Origin: an uncultured Collinsella sp. | GTDB lineage: Bacteria; Actinomycetota; Coriobacteriia; Coriobacteriales; Coriobacteriaceae | DNA length: 64,000 nt | Assembly (NCBI GenBank): GCA_958403385.1 | Contig: CATXXC010000010.1 | Coordinates: forward strand, 26,682-90,681 | Direction of reading: 5' to 3' | Part shown: piece after piece, positions 34,065 through 42,666 of the stretch | Layout of the letters: each line of letters starts with the position of its first letter | Numbering within the stretch: the first letter of the stretch is position 1 | The notes under the pieces: model-generated | What the model was told of the DNA's origin: nothing | The model's database searches: none | What the model saw: the letters and a program-made list of their open reading frames with translations, nothing else | Made by a program: the position numbers and the translations under genes

Positions 34065-34936
34065 TACCCCAGGCGCTCCATAATGGTCGCGGCGATCGCA
34101 GGACGGTTCATAGTGTACAGGTGCAGGCCGTCGGCGCCGTGCTCCTTGAGGTCGCAAAGCTGGCGGGCTGCATAATCTACACCAGCTGCCTGCAGGCTCT
34201 CGGGGTCATTCTCGTACTTGGCGAGAATCTTGATGACGGGGGAGGGCAGCGACGCGCCGCACATAAAGACCATGCGGCTGATCTGTGACTTGCCCATAAA
34301 CGGCATGATGCCCGCGGTAATGGGCACGGTGATGCCGACCTTGTCGGCAAGCTCGCGGAAGCGGTAGAAGCACTCGTTATCAAAGAAGAGCTGCGTCACA
34401 AAGAAGCTTGCGCCGGCGTCCTGTTTTTGCTTGAGGTGTTCGACCGAGAGGTTGAGATCCTCACAGGCAATGTGGCCCTCGGGGTAGGCTGCGGCGCCCA
34501 CGCAAAAGCCGGCGTCGACGAGCTCGGGGATGAGGTCGCGGGCGTAGGCGTAGTCGGAGGCGGGCTTGTCGTCCTCGGTTGCGCCGGCAGGGAGATCGCC
34601 ACGCAGGGCCAGGATGTTTTCCACGCCGGCGGTGCGATACTCGTCGATCTTGGCGGCGATATCGGCGTGCGAGCGGCCCACGCAGGTAAGGTGTGCCACC
34701 GAGGGTGTATCGAATTCGCTCGTAATCATATGCGCGATGGGGGCAGTGGCGGCACCGTTGCCCGAGCCGCCGGCCGAGCAGGTGACCGAGACAAAGCTCG
34801 GTGAAAGCTTGCACAGATTGCCTGCCACTTCGCGAGCCGTGTCGAGGGTCAGCTCGCCCTTGGGCGGGAACATCTCAAACGAAACGGGTGCGGTGCCCTG
34901 GGATGCTGCCTGCTTAAAAACCTCATCGACGCGCAT
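34064..34936 (-). CDS. metF: 5,10-Methylenetetrahydrofolate reductase
   Basis: FAD enzyme that makes methyl-tetrahydrofolate, the methyl donor for metH. The 290-residue barrel has the N-terminal PVSFEMFPPKGE, the FAD/folate-binding ALRGDLP and the FFVTQLFFDN strand. AGAGGAG eight bases upstream supports ATG 34936 rather than the longer open frame. First gene of the methionine operon. No SAM, T-box or cobalamin riboswitch was recognised upstream. Confidence 0.94.
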   Translation of the reverse strand: MRVDEVFKQAASQGTAPVSFEMFPPKGELTLDTAREVAGNLCKLSPSFVSVTCSAGGSGNGAATAPIAHMITSEFDTPSVAHLTCVGRSHADIAAKIDEYRTAGVENILALRGDLPAGATEDDKPASDYAYARDLIPELVDAGFCVGAAAYPEGHIACEDLNLSVEHLKQKQDAGASFFVTQLFFDNECFYRFRELADKVGITVPITAGIMPFMGKSQISRMVFMCGASLPSPVIKILAKYENDPESLQAAGVDYAARQLCDLKEHGADGLHLYTMNRPAIAATIMERLG

Positions 34937-35362
34937 ATCGTGCTCCTCTAGATACGTAATAGTGTGATGTGTTGTAAGGATTCTACAGCACCACTGTGTC
35001 ACGGTGGAGTTTCACTCGCTATTTGAGGATACCAATCAAAGATGCCTTGCTATCGGCATTTCCTATAACAGAGCGGCTAATCTAGGCACGGACTATAAAG
35101 ACTGGTATCTGATGCAAAATACCAGTTAATAGAGCTCCATCCCAAATTGACTACCCTTAAACCATGGGGAGAGGTCTGCTATTTATACAGTTGATTGGCT
35201 GTTGAGGGTGGCAACGCCGCCTCGATAGGGTAACCTCATTGATTGGTTTCGCGACAGCAACATAACGGTAATGTCGCGGAAACACGGCGAGTCTAAGCTA
35301 TGACTCGTTCGTTAGTAGTCAACACCGCTTCTCACGCGGTGCCGATACGAAGGGAGTTCCGT
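34937..35362. promoter_or_regulatory. Divergent regulatory region between metF and glutamine synthetase
   Basis: 426 bases without a gene. It contains ACTGGTAT (35101-35108) and ATACCAGT (35119-35126) with a 10-base spacer, and nearer the synthetase GTTTCGCGACA (35246-35256) opposite TGTCGCGGAAAC (35272-35283). Both look like regulator sites; the second sits about 80 bases before the GS start. Regulators unknown. Confidence 0.5.
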
Positions 35363-37450
35363 ATGGCCGATCTTACTGACCGCTTCGGGACCATGGTGTT
35401 CTCTGAGGAAGTCATGAAGGACTACCTCCCCAAGGACATTTGGAAGCGCCTTGCTGCAACCCTCGAGGGCGGTGAGCCGCTCGACCTGGATGTGGCCAAC
35501 GCCGTTGCCCATGCCATGAAGGTCTGGGCCATCTCCAAGGGCGCGACGCACTACGCGCACTGGTTCCAGCCGCTTTCGGGCATTACTTCCGAGAAGCACG
35601 ACAGCTTCCTGGAGCCCAACCACGACGGCACCGCCATTACCAAGTTTACGGGCAAGAACCTCATCCAGGGCGAGCCCGATGCCTCGAGCTTCCCCAACGG
35701 CGGCCTGCGCGCCACCTTCGAGGCCCGTGGCTACACCGCTTGGGATCCCACTAGCCCCGCCTTTATCAAGGACGACGTCCTGTGCATCCCCACGGCTTTC
35801 TGCTCCTACACGGGCGAGGCCCTGGACAAGAAGACCCCGCTGCTGCGCTCCATGACCGCGCTCTCGCGTGAGTCTAAGCGCGTTTTGGCGCTGTTCGGTA
35901 AGACCCCCAAGAAGGTCGTTCCTTCCGTGGGCGACGAGCAGGAGTACTTCCTGATCAAGAAGGACGCCTACCGCAAGCGCAAGGACCTGGTCATTACCGG
36001 CCGCACCCTCTTTGGTGCTGCTCCATGCAAGGGTCAGGAGCTCGAGGAGCACTACTTTGGCGCTATCCGCCCCACCGTCTCGGCCTACATGAAGGACTTG
36101 GACGATGAGCTGTGGGCGCTCGGCATTCCCGCCAAGACCAAGCACAACGAGGTCGCTCCCTGCCAGCATGAGCTCGCACCGGTCTATGGCGAGGTCAACG
36201 AGGCCATCGACCAGAATCTGGTCATGATGGAGAAGATGAAGCTTATCGCCTCCCGCCACGACTTGGTCTGCCTACTGCACGAGAAGCCCTTCGAGGGCAT
36301 CAACGGTTCGGGCAAGCACAACAACTGGTCGCTTGGCACCGAGTCCGAGAATCTGCTCGATCCGGGCGACACCCCGCTCGACAACCTGCAGTTCATCGTC
36401 TTCCTCACCGCGGTGATCGAGGCCGTCGATAACTATCAGGAGCTCCTGCGTGCCTCCGTTGCCTCGGCCGGCAACGACCATCGTCTTGGCGCCAACGAGG
36501 CTCCTCCGGCGATTATGTCCATCTTCCTGGGCGACCAGCTTACCGAGGTCGTCGAGAAGATCATCGATGGCAAGGCTTCCGTCCATGCCACGCGCGGCGT
36601 GCTCGACCTGGGCGCCGATACCCTGCCCAAGCTGATGCAGGACAACACCGACCGCAACCGCACCTCCCCGTTTGCCTTCACCGGCAATAAGTTCGAGTTC
36701 CGTGCCTGCGGCTCCGAGCAGAACGTCTCCGACTCCAACCTGGTGCTCGATGCCGCCGTGGCCAAGTCGCTCAAGTCTTTCGCCGACGCACTCGAGGGTA
36801 CGCCCGAGGATAAGTTCCAGGACGCCGCGCTCGAGTACTGCAAGAAGGTGCTGACCGATCACCAGCGCATCCTGTTCTCCGGCGACGGTTACTCCGACGA
36901 GTGGCCCATCGAGGCCGAGAAGCGCGGCCTTGCCAACAACAAGACCACGGCCGACGCTCTTCCCGCCTTTGTTTCCGATAAGGCCATTGCGCTCTTTGAG
37001 GAGACGGGTGTCCTGACCAAGGCCGAGGCTCAGTGCCGCTATGACTGCAAGCTCGAGAAGTACAACAAGCTCATGAACATCGAGGCTACCACGATGGTTC
37101 GCGAGGCGCGTCGTACCTATCGCCCGGTCATTACCGCCTATGCCACCAAGGTCGCTAAGGGCCTTGAGACTATTCGTGCCGCCGGTGCTGAGGCCGCCAT
37201 GCAGTGCGAGCAGAACACGCTCAACAAGCTCTGCAACGGTATCACCGCCATCAACGACTCCATCAAGGCGCTCGACGCCGTACATCAGAAGGCCGAGGCT
37301 CTCGATGGCCAGGAGCAGGCCAACGTATACGCGCACGAGGTCGTTCCCGCTATGGATACGCTGCGTGCCGCCGTGGACGCAATGGAGGAGATCGTGGCCG
37401 CCGACTACTGGCCGGTTCCGACCTACGACGACATTCTGTTCTACGTGTAG
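35363..37450 (+). CDS. glnN: Glutamine synthetase type III
   Basis: ATP-dependent ammonia assimilation into glutamine. The 695-residue length and the motifs THYAHWFQPLSG, EKHDSFL, VGDEQEYFL and GINGSGKHNNWS mark the large GSIII family of anaerobes rather than the 450-residue GSI. GAAGGGAG before ATG 35363 selects this start over 35300. An imperfect palindrome lies 80 bases upstream. It has its own terminator. Confidence 0.96.
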   Translation: MADLTDRFGTMVFSEEVMKDYLPKDIWKRLAATLEGGEPLDLDVANAVAHAMKVWAISKGATHYAHWFQPLSGITSEKHDSFLEPNHDGTAITKFTGKNLIQGEPDASSFPNGGLRATFEARGYTAWDPTSPAFIKDDVLCIPTAFCSYTGEALDKKTPLLRSMTALSRESKRVLALFGKTPKKVVPSVGDEQEYFLIKKDAYRKRKDLVITGRTLFGAAPCKGQELEEHYFGAIRPTVSAYMKDLDDELWALGIPAKTKHNEVAPCQHELAPVYGEVNEAIDQNLVMMEKMKLIASRHDLVCLLHEKPFEGINGSGKHNNWSLGTESENLLDPGDTPLDNLQFIVFLTAVIEAVDNYQELLRASVASAGNDHRLGANEAPPAIMSIFLGDQLTEVVEKIIDGKASVHATRGVLDLGADTLPKLMQDNTDRNRTSPFAFTGNKFEFRACGSEQNVSDSNLVLDAAVAKSLKSFADALEGTPEDKFQDAALEYCKKVLTDHQRILFSGDGYSDEWPIEAEKRGLANNKTTADALPAFVSDKAIALFEETGVLTKAEAQCRYDCKLEKYNKLMNIEATTMVREARRTYRPVITAYATKVAKGLETIRAAGAEAAMQCEQNTLNKLCNGITAINDSIKALDAVHQKAEALDGQEQANVYAHEVVPAMDTLRAAVDAMEEIVAADYWPVPTYDDILFYV

Positions 37451-37479
37451 AACGTAACCGACATATCGTCACGGTATTG

Positions 37480-37517
37480 AGCCGGGGTCCGCATCGCGCG
37501 GGCCCCGGCTATTTGTT
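37480..37517 (+). terminator. Intrinsic terminator of glutamine synthetase
   Basis: AGCCGGGGTCC (37480-37490) pairs with GGCCCCGGCT (37501-37510), then ATTTGTTT. Confidence 0.85.
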
Positions 37518-37545
37518 TGCGAAGAACGCTTTGGAGTCCGTTTTG

Positions 37546-37600
37546 CTACCGATTTGCCGGGATCCGCGCCCTGTCGGGTTCGAATCCCGGTATTTCGGTA
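37546..37600. repeat. Imperfect inverted repeat with a tRNA T-arm-like centre
   Basis: Arms 37546-37562 and 37584-37600 share TACCGA and CCGGGAT in inverted order. The interior contains GGGTTCGAATCCC (37576-37588), identical to the T-arm of the neighbouring tRNA-Glu but on the opposite strand. No complete tRNA can be folded here. It may be an attachment-site remnant. Confidence 0.5.
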
Positions 37601-37602
37601 AC

Positions 37603-37633
37603 AAAAAGCCCGCTACCGCGAGGGTAACGGGCT
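37603..37633 (-). terminator. Intrinsic terminator of tRNA-Glu
   Basis: On the minus strand, AGCCCGTTACC pairs with GGTAGCGGGCT and is followed by five T residues (A603-A607 on the plus strand). It lies 13 bases beyond the tRNA 3' end. Confidence 0.85.
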
Positions 37634-37645
37634 CTTCAATTCAAA

Positions 37646-37722
37646 TGGTGCCCCCAGCGGGATTCGAACCCGCGATATCCACCTTGAAAGGGTGGCGTCC
37701 TTGGCCGCTAGACGATGGGGAC
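37646..37722 (-). tRNA. tRNA-Glu (anticodon TTC)
   Basis: On the minus strand GTCCCCA opens the acceptor stem, closing with TGGGGGC, discriminator A and an encoded CCA. The anticodon stem CCACC/GGTGG encloses CTTTCAA, giving anticodon TTC. The T-arm contains GGTTCGAATCC. Cloverleaf complete. Confidence 0.95.
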
Positions 37723-37780
37723 AGCGGGAAAGAGTATAGCAGACTTTTTTGCCGGCGCGTATATCGTTGGCAAACTGGAA

Positions 37781-37817
37781 AACCACCACAAAGGTACCTG
37801 TCCCCTTTGTGGTGGTT
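37781..37817. repeat. Dispersed CAAAGG hairpin, inverted copy
   Basis: AACCACCACAAAGG (37781-37794) pairs with CCTTTGTGGTGGTT (37804-37817). Stem and loop are the reverse-orientation equivalent of 3551-3585. It may end the murT-gatD transcript. Confidence 0.75.
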
Positions 37818-37823
37818 GGGGCG

Positions 37824-40001
37824 TTAGGGGAGGAGCTTCATGGCGGCGTCGTGGGCGGCGTGCTCGTAGGTGTCGTCGAGGGGTTTGAGCGGCAGCAGGG
37901 CGGCGGCCTGTGTGTCGCCACGGCGCTCGAGGGCGTGCGCGATGAGCCAGTCGGCGAGTTCGGGGTTCTTGGGCAGCGCCGGGCCATGCAGGTACGTGCC
38001 GATGACACCCTTGTAGATGAGACCCTCAAAGCCATCGTCGCCGTTGTTGCCGGTGCCCGTGACGACGGACGTTCCGAGCGGCGTGGCATCGGCGTCCAAA
38101 AGCGTGCGGCCACCGTGGTTCTCGAATCCCACAAAGGGCTCGGGTGCCAGGTCGGTCTTGACGGCGACGTTGCCGATCAGGCGGTCGGAGCCGCGTACGG
38201 TCTCGGCGGCAATGACCCCCAGACCCTCGATGCGATCCTCGCCCATATAGTACGAACGGCCGAGCAGCTGATAGCTGCCACAGATGGCAAGTAGTGTGCC
38301 GCCGTCCTCAACATAGGCCGCGACCTTGTCTTTTTGAGCGAGCAGCTCGTGTGCCACGGCCAACTGATCGCGGTCGGAGCCACCGCCCATCATGACGATG
38401 TCGGCGTCGGTGAGATCGAGCGACTCGCCCATACGGACTTCGTCCACGCGCACGGGAATGCCACGCCAGGCGCAGCGGCGCTCGAGGGCAATGACGTTGC
38501 CGCCGTCGCCATAGAGGTTGAGGGCATCGGGGTACAGGTAGACAATGCGCAGGGGGCGCGAAAGCTCGACCGGCACAATGTCGGTGGGGACAGCGCTCCC
38601 ATCGGCGCGTGTTACGGCGCAGGAGGCAACCGAGCTCGCATCGGTACCCTTAAGCTCGTCGAGTTCCTTGACCAGCGGCGGGAAGGCCGTGTAGTTGGCG
38701 ACGGCGTAGAAGGTGTCATCGGCGGCCTCGTCTGCCACGGCGCCAATTGCCTGCACGACGTCCGAGATAATCGCGGCATCGATGCCGGCATACTTGAGGC
38801 GCACCTGCATGTCGTGTGCGCGCGTGCCGCCGGCAAAGGCGACAAGACCCGGCGTGTCAGCGATGCGCTCAAAGTCGACGTCGTAGATCCACGATACATC
38901 GTGGCCGTCGGCATCGTTGTCGTTGAGGAAGAAAGCGCAGAGTCTGCCGTCTGCCGTCTTGATGGACTGGATTTGTCGATCGAAGCCTACGGGATTCTTG
39001 GCCAGGTTGGCCTCGACGGTGCGGCCGGCGATATCCCAGCGCCCCATACGACCACCGGCGGGCACATAGGCATCGAGCGTAGGCTGTAGAAGCGCCGTGT
39101 CCACGCCCAACTCGTGCGCGGCAAAGAATGCGGCGGCAACGTTGTAGACCATGTACAGGCCGTTGTAGCGCGTGGCGATGTGCGTGGCGGGCGCGTCGGC
39201 AGCAGGTCCAAAGACCAGGTCAAAGCCGTAGCCGTCGCAGCCGAGCTCAACGCCCGTCACGCGGCGGACCAGTGCGGGGCGGGCCCAGCCGCACGAGGGG
39301 CAATGGTAGGCGCCGAGCTGGCCGTATTGCACGTAGTCATACTCCAGCGGCGCGTTGCACTGTGAGCAAAAACGTGAGTCGCTAATACGGTCGGACTCGG
39401 TGTTGGTGGCGCCGTCGATGCCAAAGGCAATGCTCGCGTTGGGAACGCGCGCGGCAATCGAGGCACACAGCGGGTCGTCTGCGTTGTAGATGAGCGTTGT
39501 TGTCGGAGAGAGCTCCAACGCATGGGCGATGACGTCTTGGGTATGGTCGATTTCGCCGTAGCGGTCCAGCTGGTCGCGGAACAGGTTGAGCAGCACAAAG
39601 TACGTCGGCTTGAGCTTGGGCAGGACGCGTATGGTGTAGAGCTCATCGCACTCAAAAACGCCCACGCGCTTGCCGCTGTCAGTGTGCTTAAGGCCGCCGC
39701 GCGCCTCGAGCAACGCGCCCACCACGCCCGGCTCCATGTTGTTGCCGGCACGGTTGCACACCACGGTAGCACCGCTGGCAGCAACGGCGTCGGCGATGAG
39801 GTTGGAGGTGGTGGTCTTGCCATTAGTGCCGGTAATCACCACGCTGCGGTCGACCAGACTCGCGAGGTCGCTTAGCAGCTCGGGGTCGATCTTCATGGCG
39901 ATGCGGCCAGGAAGCACGCCACCCTGGCGTTTGAGGACAGAGCGCAGCCCCCAGCGAGCGATATCGCTCGAGGTGCAGGCAAGAGATGAGCGGAGGTTCA
40001 T
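37824..40001 (-). CDS. murT-gatD: Lipid II isoglutaminyl synthase, natural MurT-GatD fusion
   Basis: Amidates the D-glutamate of lipid II. The 725-residue protein fuses two normally separate subunits. The N-terminal MurT part (about 1-470) has the Mur ligase P-loop ITGTNGKTTT (57-65) and a zinc-ribbon insert with two Cys pairs (CSQC near 215 and CPSC). The C-terminal GatD-like class I glutaminase (about 485-725) has Cys574 in LAICGSYQ and His672 in TYLHGP. The amidotransferase therefore lies downstream of the ligase in one chain, joined by a linker rich in Asp/Ala/Ser. A start codon further inside, MKIDPELL at residue 36, cannot be excluded. Terminated by the hairpin at 37781. Confidence 0.92.
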   Translation of the reverse strand: MNLRSSLACTSSDIARWGLRSVLKRQGGVLPGRIAMKIDPELLSDLASLVDRSVVITGTNGKTTTSNLIADAVAASGATVVCNRAGNNMEPGVVGALLEARGGLKHTDSGKRVGVFECDELYTIRVLPKLKPTYFVLLNLFRDQLDRYGEIDHTQDVIAHALELSPTTTLIYNADDPLCASIAARVPNASIAFGIDGATNTESDRISDSRFCSQCNAPLEYDYVQYGQLGAYHCPSCGWARPALVRRVTGVELGCDGYGFDLVFGPAADAPATHIATRYNGLYMVYNVAAAFFAAHELGVDTALLQPTLDAYVPAGGRMGRWDIAGRTVEANLAKNPVGFDRQIQSIKTADGRLCAFFLNDNDADGHDVSWIYDVDFERIADTPGLVAFAGGTRAHDMQVRLKYAGIDAAIISDVVQAIGAVADEAADDTFYAVANYTAFPPLVKELDELKGTDASSVASCAVTRADGSAVPTDIVPVELSRPLRIVYLYPDALNLYGDGGNVIALERRCAWRGIPVRVDEVRMGESLDLTDADIVMMGGGSDRDQLAVAHELLAQKDKVAAYVEDGGTLLAICGSYQLLGRSYYMGEDRIEGLGVIAAETVRGSDRLIGNVAVKTDLAPEPFVGFENHGGRTLLDADATPLGTSVVTGTGNNGDDGFEGLIYKGVIGTYLHGPALPKNPELADWLIAHALERRGDTQAAALLPLKPLDDTYEHAAHDAAMKLLP

Positions 40002-40046
40002 GAAACCGTTCCTAACGTAAACGACATGGTCGGGTCGAGTGCGTCA

Positions 40047-41090
40047 CTAGAAACCGTAGCGGCGCGCAAATTCCTGGGCAAGCTGCGACACGTCTTCGCA
40101 GGCATTGGCCCAGGGGGCAAAGTCGGGAGTGTCCGAGATAATACCGTCCGCTTCCCAAACGGCCTGGTGCGAAAGACCCCAGGGATCGTGTGGCTCGGGC
40201 CGGCAGGGAAGGTACGGTGTCTGGTACATGGGGTTCAGTAAGAAGAACGCACCGCCCTCGCAACGGTTGGCAAACTCACGCAGCGCGCGTGTCGCCGGGC
40301 GCATCTTGTTTGTTTTGAACAGCAAAATCGTGCGGGCGAGCAGATACCAAGGAGAGTTCTCGAGCGCGTCAGCCCCGATCTCTTCCTCGAGCTGGTGGGC
40401 CAGGGCAAAAAAGCCGTCCTGGTCTTCCAGGCGAGCGAGGGCGAGCAACACGGTGCCTGCGGCTCGGGTGGGGTAGCCTTCCGCCTTAAGGACGCGGCGG
40501 GCGTAGTTGGCGGCAGCGCGGTAGCGGGCGCTCGCCATGCACAGCTGCGAGATGGCCTCGAGCGTGTGAAGCCACCCGATAAGAGCCGGCTCGCTCACGG
40601 TAAGGTCTGCTGCGGTGACACCATCGGCCAAAACATTATTGGCCCAGTAGTGCGGGGCTTCCATGTCGAACCCGGGCACGCTTTGCTGCAGGTAATCGGC
40701 CGTGGTCGCCTCGAGCTTCATCAGATCGCCCAGGCAGGCGTCGACGGGCGTGTCCGCCAAAATGATGGCGAGCAGCTGGGCATCGAGGACATGCGCATCG
40801 ATGCGGACGATCTTGAGCAGCTCATCACGCATATCGTCGAACAGGCGGTTGCGCGTCTGCTCAAACTCCTCGTCGCTGCCCATGTCCTCGATGCGATGGA
40901 GCTCGTCGAGCAGGTGGCGATGAACACCGGCATAGGACAGCAGCGCCTGGGCATGCTCGGACTGCGCATACTTTTGGGGATTCGCGCTAATGTCGTTATG
41001 GACAAGCTCGCGTGCTGCATCGGTGAGCTCGGGGTGCGACGCCAGATAGGTGCGCTCCAGGTAGGCGGGGATGTAGACGCTCGGATCCAT
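40047..41090 (-). CDS. Hypothetical protein, helical-repeat type (347 aa)
   Basis: Not recognised. The 347-residue protein is nearly all helical, with TPR-like Ala/Leu-rich segments around residues 160-290 (ASARYRAAANYARRVLKAEG, then a second and third similar segment). It ends in an unusual Pro/Tyr-rich tail (LNPMYQTPYLPCRPEPHDPWG). Its ATG overlaps the stop of the upstream gene (TAATG). The two proteins have similar length and architecture and may be distant paralogues acting together. No signal peptide. Confidence 0.7.
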   Translation of the reverse strand: MDPSVYIPAYLERTYLASHPELTDAARELVHNDISANPQKYAQSEHAQALLSYAGVHRHLLDELHRIEDMGSDEEFEQTRNRLFDDMRDELLKIVRIDAHVLDAQLLAIILADTPVDACLGDLMKLEATTADYLQQSVPGFDMEAPHYWANNVLADGVTAADLTVSEPALIGWLHTLEAISQLCMASARYRAAANYARRVLKAEGYPTRAAGTVLLALARLEDQDGFFALAHQLEEEIGADALENSPWYLLARTILLFKTNKMRPATRALREFANRCEGGAFFLLNPMYQTPYLPCRPEPHDPWGLSHQAVWEADGIISDTPDFAPWANACEDVSQLAQEFARRYGF

Positions 41091-42166
41091 TAGAGGTCTC
41101 CTCCCTTAAACGGCAAACCCTGCTCGGCTGCGCGCAGGATGCGCTCGTCGATCTGGGAACGCACGATGTCGTTGGTGGCGACCCAGGCGGCAAAGCTGGC
41201 GTTGTCGGGAGCGCCCAGGCCCTCCTGCAGCACCGGCGTCGCCTCGGACAGGGCAAGGACAAGCTCATCGGTGGAGCCCACGCCCACGTTGACGCGGGCA
41301 TAGACGCCATCGGGAAACTCGGTTTGGAAGTAGAGTGCCTCGGCTGCGTGCGGACACGAGCGCGCAAGGATGCGCAAGTAGTGCTCGGCGCCCTCGTAGT
41401 TCAGCTCGCGCCAGGCAGCGCTCATCAGCACGATGAGCGTCCACGGGTCCAAGTCACGCTCCGCATCTTTGGGGCGGCGGCGCAGCGGGGTATTCGCGAG
41501 GTACGGCACGGAGTGAGCGGAGCGAAAGCGCTTGAGCTCCTCGGCGGGGTATTCGAGTTTTGCCATGGCGAGCATCGCGGTGTGGCGGACGCCGGCCGGA
41601 TCGTTGGGGGCAAAGTCGAGGCTGCGGTTTGCGGCTTCGAGCGACATGCGATAGCGGCCGCTAATGAGCGCGCGCGATGCCAAGGCGGCAAGCCAGCGCA
41701 GGTAGGGGCGGCGGATAAGGTCGCCAGCGGCCTCGCGCTCGTAGGGGTCCTGCGCCGAGGCGATCTTGAGTGCCAGATCGTGCTCCACCTCGTCGCACTT
41801 GGACACCAGATACTGCACGTAGTCCTCGTTGGAGTCGGCGGTGAGTGCCGTCAGCATGCGCTGAGCGTCCCAGTTGGCCGGATCGAGCGCGGCTGCCTCG
41901 CGGAGCATGTTCTCGGCAGCTGCCTCTTCTTGCTCTGCCTGGGCGTCGTCGGGGATAAAGGGGATGCGGTAGTCGACAGCCTCGACGACCTTGGCGATCA
42001 GATGCCCAGCTCGGTCGCGGTCGTGCACGATGAGCGGCGCGGGGTTGCGGGTGAATTGCTCCATTAGACGCTCGACGGCGGGGCCGTCAGTGAGCGGGAT
42101 ATTGTCGCGGCGCAAGGCCTCAAGAACGAGGCGATGGCAATCCTCTTGAATGGGATCGAATGCCAT
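41090..42166 (-). CDS. Hypothetical protein, helical-repeat type (358 aa)
   Basis: Not recognised. Helical, TPR-like, with Ala/Leu/Arg-rich repeats at about residues 75-280 (ENMLREAAALDPANWDAQRM; RALISGRYRMSLEAANRSLD). AAAGGAGG directly before ATG 42166 fixes the start; the longer open frame has no ribosome site. First of a two-gene operon with the similar gene at 40047. Probably a protein-interaction pair; no catalytic motif seen. Confidence 0.7.
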   Translation of the reverse strand: MAFDPIQEDCHRLVLEALRRDNIPLTDGPAVERLMEQFTRNPAPLIVHDRDRAGHLIAKVVEAVDYRIPFIPDDAQAEQEEAAAENMLREAAALDPANWDAQRMLTALTADSNEDYVQYLVSKCDEVEHDLALKIASAQDPYEREAAGDLIRRPYLRWLAALASRALISGRYRMSLEAANRSLDFAPNDPAGVRHTAMLAMAKLEYPAEELKRFRSAHSVPYLANTPLRRRPKDAERDLDPWTLIVLMSAAWRELNYEGAEHYLRILARSCPHAAEALYFQTEFPDGVYARVNVGVGSTDELVLALSEATPVLQEGLGAPDNASFAAWVATNDIVRSQIDERILRAAEQGLPFKGGDL

Positions 42167-42666
42167 GGGGCCTCCTTTGCTGCGGTTAGGGTTCAAATAT
42201 CTTTATATAAGGTTCTAGTTTACCCGCATGTGGCACACCGGGGGTGCCGCACTTGGACTTGCACCTTTGCACCACGAAGACGGATGTCGCACAAATGTCG
42301 GCACCTTGGACGACCGAGTGGTATCACAGTGCCGTAAACGGTCGATTTTTGGCGGCGAACGGGGCACATTTTGGAGGGGCACAGCCCTGTCCGGGATATG
42401 TAGTCAACCCTGATAAAACGTTTGCCCAGCTTGGGAGTATGAATGTCCCACAAGGGTCTTCAGGGATAGAAAAAACGTTTCATCATTGTTGGCTTTAGGT
42501 GAATAACTGACCAACCAGAACGGTAAAATAGTGTTTGTCTGAGCGTTGAGACGTTCAGACATCGCGCATTGTCATCGCCGGCAACGCGCAAAACGGTCCT
42601 AACGGAGCCAATCGGGTGCTCCGTTATATACGCAAGTCTAAGAGGGGCTTGTTTAGGAGGCACAGT
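42167..42666. promoter_or_regulatory. Intergenic region upstream of the Fe-ADH gene
   Basis: 500 bases without a supported gene. Near the ADH gene are GTCTGA...TCAGAC (about 42537-42562) and an 8-bp hairpin AACGGAGC/GCTCCGTT (about 42600-42624). TAAAAT near 42524-42529 may be a -10. The left half is GC-rich and shows only scattered short complementarities. Confidence 0.45.

Noticed and set aside
34937..35362. SAM, T-box or cobalamin riboswitch upstream of metF
   Set aside because: None of the conserved cores (such as the T-box sequence or the B12 box) could be found on either strand.
42197..42600. Gene in the 42.2-42.6 kb gap
   Set aside because: Only short open frames without ribosome sites or recognisable protein features exist there.
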